Positions 58,307-64,000 of a DNA stretch of 64,000 nucleotides are shown here, piece after piece (position 1 is the first letter of the stretch; every line of letters starts with the position of its first letter). The translations under genes were made by a program, and so were the position numbers. A model generated the notes under the pieces. That model searched no databases, was not told the DNA's origin, and worked only from the letters and a program-made list of their open reading frames with translations. The stretch is from Moringa oleifera (taxonomy: Eukaryota > Streptophyta > Magnoliopsida > Brassicales > Moringaceae), in contig JAJFZO010000094.1 of NCBI GenBank assembly GCA_021397835.1, forward strand, positions 3,822,501-3,886,500, given 5' to 3'.

Positions 58307-59327
58307 ATGAAGGGAAGCGTAGAGTTAAGAAAAGGTGCATGGTCCGAAGAAGAAGATCTTCGTTTGAGAAAGTGCGTTGAAACATATGGAGAGGGACAAT
58401 GGCATCAAGTTCCTCTCAGGGCAGGTAATGCATACAATATAAATTCAGGCAGATCGATGTATAGGTATATACATGATTTTGTCTTGTTCTAATGATTTTT
58501 TTTTGGAATTTGCAGGGTTGAACAGATGCCGGAAGAGCTGCAGGCTGAGATGGTTAAACTATCTCAAGCCAGATATCAACAGAGGGCAATTTAAAGATGA
58601 TGAAGTTGATCTAATTGTAAGGCTGCACAAGCTGCTGGGTAACAGGCAAGTGTTTGATCTATTTACTTGCTGTGGACTAACAGATTCTATCTATATGCTT
58701 AAATCAACCAACAATTTCTCTCTTCAACTTTCAGATTTTCTGAGAAACCAAACAACCTGCTAATTAGCTAATCCCCTAAATTTATTGAAGTATGTAATTT
58801 AAATATGAATATTTATGGCAGGTTTCTGTTTTCTCGTTCCCTTTTGATGCAGATGGTCACTGATTGCCGGTAGACTACCAGGAAGAACATCTAATGATAT
58901 CAAGAATTATTGGAACACCCACATAAGTAAGAAAACAGCTTCTGATCAGAGAAAGAAAATAGTGTTTGATAAAAGAAAGAAAGCAAACAAGAAAACTCAT
59001 GAAAGAACACAAACCATGGTTATAAAACCTCAAGCCCGTTCCTTGACCAAAAGATTGTTTTCTTCATGGGAAGCAAGGGGAACAACTCTTACAACTGATA
59101 TTCATTTAGATGATGATTTTATCGAACAACACTCATGGCTGCCGCCCCAAGAAAACAGTGTTTGGCAAAGCTCCGAAGGAGGAAATAATGTATCCTGCGC
59201 AAGGGTTGATCAAGAAATCTCATCGGCAGCAATGCTAGCTGATGTTTCTGCTGAATTAGGTGAAAATTGTTGGAATGGTGTCTCCATTGATATGGAGAAC
59301 CTCTGGGACATACTTGACTCTTTTTAG
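58307..59327 (+). CDS. R2R3-MYB transcription factor, subgroup 6 (anthocyanin activator) type, three exons
   Basis: Exons 58307-58424, 58516-58645 and 58853-59327 give 723 nt, 240 aa. The protein is a nuclear DNA-binding activator that, with bHLH and WD40 partners, switches on flavonoid/anthocyanin genes. R2 is about residues 10-60 (regular W12, W32, W52) and R3 about 63-112 (W84, W103). The bHLH-contact motif is complete: D71 L72, R75, L79, L86, R90. [13 protein letters not shown] (94-106) is close to the ANDV signature of subgroup 6, and KPQARSLTK (141-149) is a diverged form of the subgroup KPRPR-S/T-F motif. The acidic, Trp-rich C-terminus ends [10 protein letters not shown], a plausible activation region. 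Intron 1 is GT-AG, 91 bases; intron 2 starts with GC. The first two introns interrupt the MYB repeats at the positions usual for this family. Confidence 0.93.
58646..58852 (+). other. GC-AG intron (MYB intron 2)
   Basis: The boundary is AACAG|gcaagt ... gatgcag|ATGG. Only the GC donor joins LLGN-R to W-SLIAGR in frame. The nearest GT, three bases later, would lead into a stop codon within seven codons. The donor otherwise matches the GCAAGT consensus of plant GC introns. Confidence 0.85.
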
Positions 59328-61494
59328 AGTAATTGACTCAAAGAGACTTAACTAACTTCCCTTCGAACGAAGAGACTTACGAGCTTATCTTGGAATAAGA
59401 AACTTGCTTGCGGAATTATGTACGCCAAGGTTTCGAGATCCGTGTTATCGTCTCGGTCTCGATACGTGCCTGCAACGGATTCTACATATTCTCTTGTTTG
59501 ACTTTTTACTTATCCACAATTATAATTGAAGGTCTTCTTAGCTAACTTTAATTTTGATTTCTTAACAATTTTTGTTATCATTTGACTATATTGAACATAT
59601 GGAATCTTCCGATTGGAATTCTGATAATTATTTCAAACCCAATTGGGATAACAAATTGTATCGAATCGTTTTGAAAGTAAAACATTTTCTTTTAATTAAA
59701 ATGTTGATGAAGAAAATCAAGCCTAAGATATAGGATTGCTATTAATTACACCATTTTTGAGATGTTTTATAAAAAGAGTTATTAAAATTGATCTATTATA
59801 AAAGCATGACATAAGTTAAAAGAGGAAAATAAAGGATTCTTCGTTAATGTAATGAATGTATATTGAAATTAAAAAAGTATTGATACGTGATAGTTAAATA
59901 ATAAAAAAAAAATTATAACTTTTTTTTAAAAAATCAACATTAATAAGATTCAAGAAAGTAGGTTTGTAACTAAGAAGAAAAACACAACTTATCCTTCTTT
60001 AAAGAAGACAAAAAAGGGTAGTTGTATTTGGTCAAAAGTTGCAAAACACAAAGTCCATATCTACAACTGGACTGTTGAAGTGAGTGGAGGTAGGTAAAAC
60101 ATGGAAATCTCCAATGCTGTATTTCTAGCAAGAAAGTAAGATAAGGAAAAAGGAGGCTTTGCAATATGATTAAGTAAATCTCGAACTAAACAAAAGCAAT
60201 TTATTTAAAATGATAAATAATTATCTTTTTATTCAGAATATTTTATAAAAAAAAATTATTTTGAAAGTGACAATACTATTGTCTTTTTGAAATTAAACAA
60301 TAACTCATTATTAAAAAAAAATCAGTGAATCCCCAAGAAAAATCTTCGTGAAATTTTCTAAAATTCTATTAAAATTTAATATTCTCATAAAATTTCAACA
60401 AAACATTTTCTTTTAACAAGAGAGGTGGGAATTAAGATTTTCCAACCAGAAAAAAAGGATAGTTGGATTTTTCTAACAAAAATCTGATAGACATTTTAAT
60501 GAAATATTTCAATAATATTTTGCAATTGATATAGTATGTGCAGAGGGTAATAAATTCATATTTCATAATATGAAATAAAAAATTAATTATATAAAAAACT
60601 TATATTTTTTAATTATTATTTTTAATTAAAATTTTAAAAAATTATATTTATTTAAAATTTATATTTTTGTTAAATTCTTAATGTTGAACTTTCTTTTGTA
60701 ATACTTTAATTAAGAATAAGAATAAAACATATTTTATTCTCCTGACGAAAGTTTTATATTGCGAATTTAATAAAAATATAAATTTCAAATAGATATAATT
60801 TTTTTAATGTTTTGATTTGAGATAAGGAGCAAATTACATATTTTCTTGATATAATTAACCCCAGAATAAATTCTAAATCTAAGCATTTTCATGAGGCAAA
60901 TGAAAATAGTAGTATAAAAAAATAATTAATATAGTAGCAAAACAAAAGAATGCATGCAATTAAATGAGACAAAAATAGGAATCAAGATTAAATACTAATT
61001 TTTTAAAATAAAAATAATTCAAGATTAATTGTTTGCTTATCTCTTTAAAACTATCCCATTGAAGTCACCAATTATCTTAACAATTTTTGAAAAAATCCTC
61101 GAACTTAAGGAAAAAAAATGTTGTGTTTTAAAAAAAATATTTTAAAAAAATATCAAAAAAATTAATAAAGTTATTTACTTTTTTAAGATGTGATTAGCCA
61201 CATAAACTTATTTATTTTTAAATTTTTTAAAAAAATTACTTTAAAGATTTTTAAAAGATAAGTTTGATTGATCTATAGAAACAAAATTTGGATTTGAGAA
61301 TTGATTACATGTGAGAAAAGATTATCACCCTCACAATATCGATTGAACTGGTACTAAATTAATTATGAATCACTCTTAATTTTCACACATTTGATATTTA
61401 AAATTTATTTTTTAATTTATTAAATCTAATCAAATTTTATTTTAAAAGAACGTCAATGATCGATCCTTTTTAAAGAGATTACATTTGATGGAGA

Positions 61495-61830
61495 CGTTAG
61501 ATTTGATATAATATCTAGCACTTAACATCTCATTATTAAAATTTAATTTTATTATAAAATAAAAACACATTTCATAAAGAAGAAGGAATGATGTAATACC
61601 AAACACTTAATCATTATCAAAATCCATTTTATATTTCACTAGAGATGTTAGGTATGATAGAGTATCAAATACGTAACATTTCATTGTCAAAATCTATTAT
61701 CTAATATCTCATTGTGAAAATCTATTTTCATTATAAAAAAAATATTTTTTATAAATATGTAAGATATAATAATACAATACCAAACACTTAATATTCTGTT
61801 ATCAAAATTTATTTTAAATTATAAAAATAA
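61495..61830. repeat. Cluster of four degenerate copies of an AT-rich 50-60-bp repeat
   Basis: Copies start near 61495, 61588, 61645 and 61760. Each has the pattern GATATAATA-TACCAAACACTTAA followed by a CATTATCAAAATCTATTTT-like half. Spacing is irregular (about 93, 57 and 115 bases). They are direct repeats. Confidence 0.65.
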
Positions 61831-62439
61831 AATAATATGTCAGGTTATAAAAATTTAAATAATAATAAAAAATACGAGTAGCGTTGAAACAACAATGCAT
61901 ATAAACAAATAAAGTTAGAGTGAATAATAAAATATAATAATATACAATAAAATAATGTCAAAATGGATATTTAAGTAATATTAACATGAATAATATAACA
62001 TTAACAATAAAAAATAAAATAACAAGAAGGACCACGTTAAAACAAATAATAATAACATTAAATGTAGATAATAAAAAAATTAATAACATCAAACAAGATA
62101 ACGTGAAAGATAATTTTAAAACAAATAATATTAATATTAATATAAATAAAAAATTAATAACATATAGTAAAATAAGGTGATGACAATATTTAAATAAATA
62201 AATTATATAACACTAACATGAATAATAAAAAATTAACAACATAAAATAACTATTCAAAGAAAAAGTAACATAAAATAAAATAATGTGATGGTCAATACTA
62301 ATAGAAAAATAAACATGATATTTTAAAATAAATTTGATATATGTATTTTCATATGTTTTTTTCTTTTTATGTTAAAAAAATAAAATCCTTAAAATCACTA
62401 TTAAGTAGAGAAAATCACTACATTACTAACATCATAAAA

Positions 62440-62790
62440 GAAAATTTAGATCTAATAACGAATTTATCAATCGCTAAACTTGAAAAATCTATTGCTAATA
62501 ATTTAGTGACGGATTGACGATAGAAAGTTTTCATAATTAAATGTTGATTGCTAATTTAATAATATATAATTTTATCATCAAAGAATTATCAACTAACGAC
62601 GAATTATAAAATTTTAGTGACCGACTAGAGTCAGTCGCTTAATTCGAAGCTAGCAACAGAGCAATAGACTACATCTATTGCTAACCTATAAAATTTAATG
62701 ATAGACATAGTTTATCGCTAGACCAATATTTAGCAACTGTTGCTAGCTTATAACATTTAGCGACAAACTATTTGTGCTTAGTTTATAAAC
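62440..62790. repeat. Cluster of short TAGYGAC / GTCGCTA-type motifs in both orientations
   Basis: Repeated short motifs such as AATTTAGTGACGGA, ATTTTAGTGACCGA, ATTTAGCGACAAA, TCGCTAAAC, TATCGCTAGA and several ATTGCTAA units recur within 350 bases in direct and inverted orientation. This resembles the subterminal repeat zones of CACTA or related DNA transposons, but no terminal inverted repeats were fixed. Confidence 0.5.
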
Positions 62791-64000
62791 TTTCTATTTC
62801 ATCATTTTTTTAATTTGTCAATCTTTTAGTTAACATAATCTTCTTTTATTTGTGTAATTACTTTCAATATATTTTTTTCCATCTTTTTGTATATTTTTTT
62901 TATTTTTATCATTATAATAACATTATAAATACGTATGTTTTTTGAGATATTTTTTAATAAAAACATTTTAAAAATCATTTTGGTTGATAATTCCACAATA
63001 TAGACAAAAATCACCTGCTACCACTGAGTAAGAAGTAATAATTATTGAGCAAAATATTTCTTGAGATTTAGAAATCATAGTCACGTTTTATCACCTTCAA
63101 GCTTTACTAACTCTTCTTAATCAAATCATGATTTAAATCAATTTTAAAATGCGGATGCTTTTGGACCATGAAAGAAAAAGGAGACAAGAAAAGCTTGGCC
63201 TAGTTGAAAAACATGAAAAGATCTTCAATATAATAATGAAGCTGAGTATTCTTTACAGTTATTTAGTACTGCATTGTTGTGGGAACAAGCCACTCCATGA
63301 AATACACATGTTAACATTCTTCTTACTTTAAATTTTCTTTAAACTTTTAATTAAGTGTTCTTATGTTTAATATATAGAAATATTTAACTATATTCTTCAC
63401 TTAGAAATTAAAAAATAAATATATCTTAAATTGCTATTATACATCTCTAAGATTCTTTAGTGTGCTTCATCCAATAATAATATAATGTTTAAGTCCGTCG
63501 CATATCTCTTGACATGTTTGGCCATGCGAGATTTTTCAAATAGTCTAGTACACGCACTTTCTGATACCTATATCTTTATTGAAGTAGGTCTTGTCTTTTG
63601 CGAAATTATGAACAACTGGACCAATCTATACGAAGCAGTGTTATATTTTCTTTTGCTAAATCACGATTAGTTGGAGAAAACAATGTTTAATTTCAGTATA
63701 TATATTGATGCAAGTGATTGTATTTAATACCGATTGTTTGTCGTTTCCCATTATGAGATAATCTGATAAGAGACTCAAGCAACAGTTCTTTCTAGAGCTG
63801 GTCTTTGTATGGGCTAAAATGAGACTCTGAGCACTCACGTGATACCAAACTTGAAGATATTTTAGGGCCTCAGATTTCTTCAATCATCAATTCATCATCA
63901 AGGCAAGGACACCCAGACAAAATCTTAGATTAGAAGATTCATTTTCAGCAAGAATAATAAATTAGAGGTCATGTGGAGTGGTCATAGTAAATCTAAAAGC

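Larger units (their letters stand above)
59328..64000. other. AT-rich gene-free DNA with repeat clusters, right edge of window
   Basis: 59328-59540 is the likely MYB 3' UTR and downstream region. 59540-63480 is very AT-rich with two repeat clusters (61495-61830 and 62440-62790). 63480-64000 is less AT-rich, but its small ORFs match no family I recognise. Confidence 0.5.

Overview
The window is nuclear DNA of a flowering plant, most likely a core eudicot. The genes carry plant-type GT-AG introns, several proteins have plastid-targeting N-termini, the spacers are very AT-rich and full of degraded repeats, and the gene families (plastid GGPP synthase, dehydroascorbate reductase, DELLA, PTST, CAR, subgroup-6 R2R3-MYB) are land-plant families. 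No single species can be named from the sequence alone. Exon models below were built by hand; each splice junction was checked for GT/AG (or GC/AG) and for frame continuity.

Layout, left to right. (1) 900-1624, minus: first two coding exons of an organellar valyl-tRNA synthetase whose body lies off the left edge. (2) 3949-5052, plus: intronless plastid geranylgeranyl diphosphate synthase. (3) 6486-11246, minus: six-exon plastid dehydroascorbate reductase (DHAR3 type, 262 aa), convergent with GGPPS. (4) About 10 kb of AT-rich spacer with a few GC-richer blocks and microsatellites. (5) 21866-23722, plus: intronless DELLA gibberellin-response repressor (618 aa) with several short upstream ORFs. 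(6) 29969-30680, minus: two-exon gene of the plant At4g22758-like (DUF7054) family, with a candidate 37-codon upstream ORF. (7) 33228-40990, minus: eight-exon PTST1 (Protein Targeting to Starch, 299 aa) with a non-coding leader exon. (8) 44776-47412, plus: three-exon C2-domain CAR protein (164 aa). (9) 47413-58306: repeat-rich spacer with a candidate 1.3-kb inverted-repeat element and a heavily mutated Ty1/copia pol relic. (10) 58307-59327, plus: three-exon R2R3-MYB of the anthocyanin (subgroup 6) type with a GC-AG second intron. (11) 59328-64000: gene-free AT-rich DNA with two degenerate repeat clusters.

Functionally the genes are independent nuclear loci, not an operon. By coincidence or regional bias four of them serve plastids (ValRS, GGPPS, DHAR3, PTST1) and three act in hormone or pigment regulation (DELLA in gibberellin, CAR in abscisic acid signalling, MYB in flavonoid pigmentation). 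I found no new multi-gene system. The most useful leads are the GC-AG intron of the MYB gene, the small upstream ORFs, the inverted-repeat element at 49.6-50.9 kb, the hairpin at 19.7 kb and the two repeat clusters at 61.5-62.8 kb.
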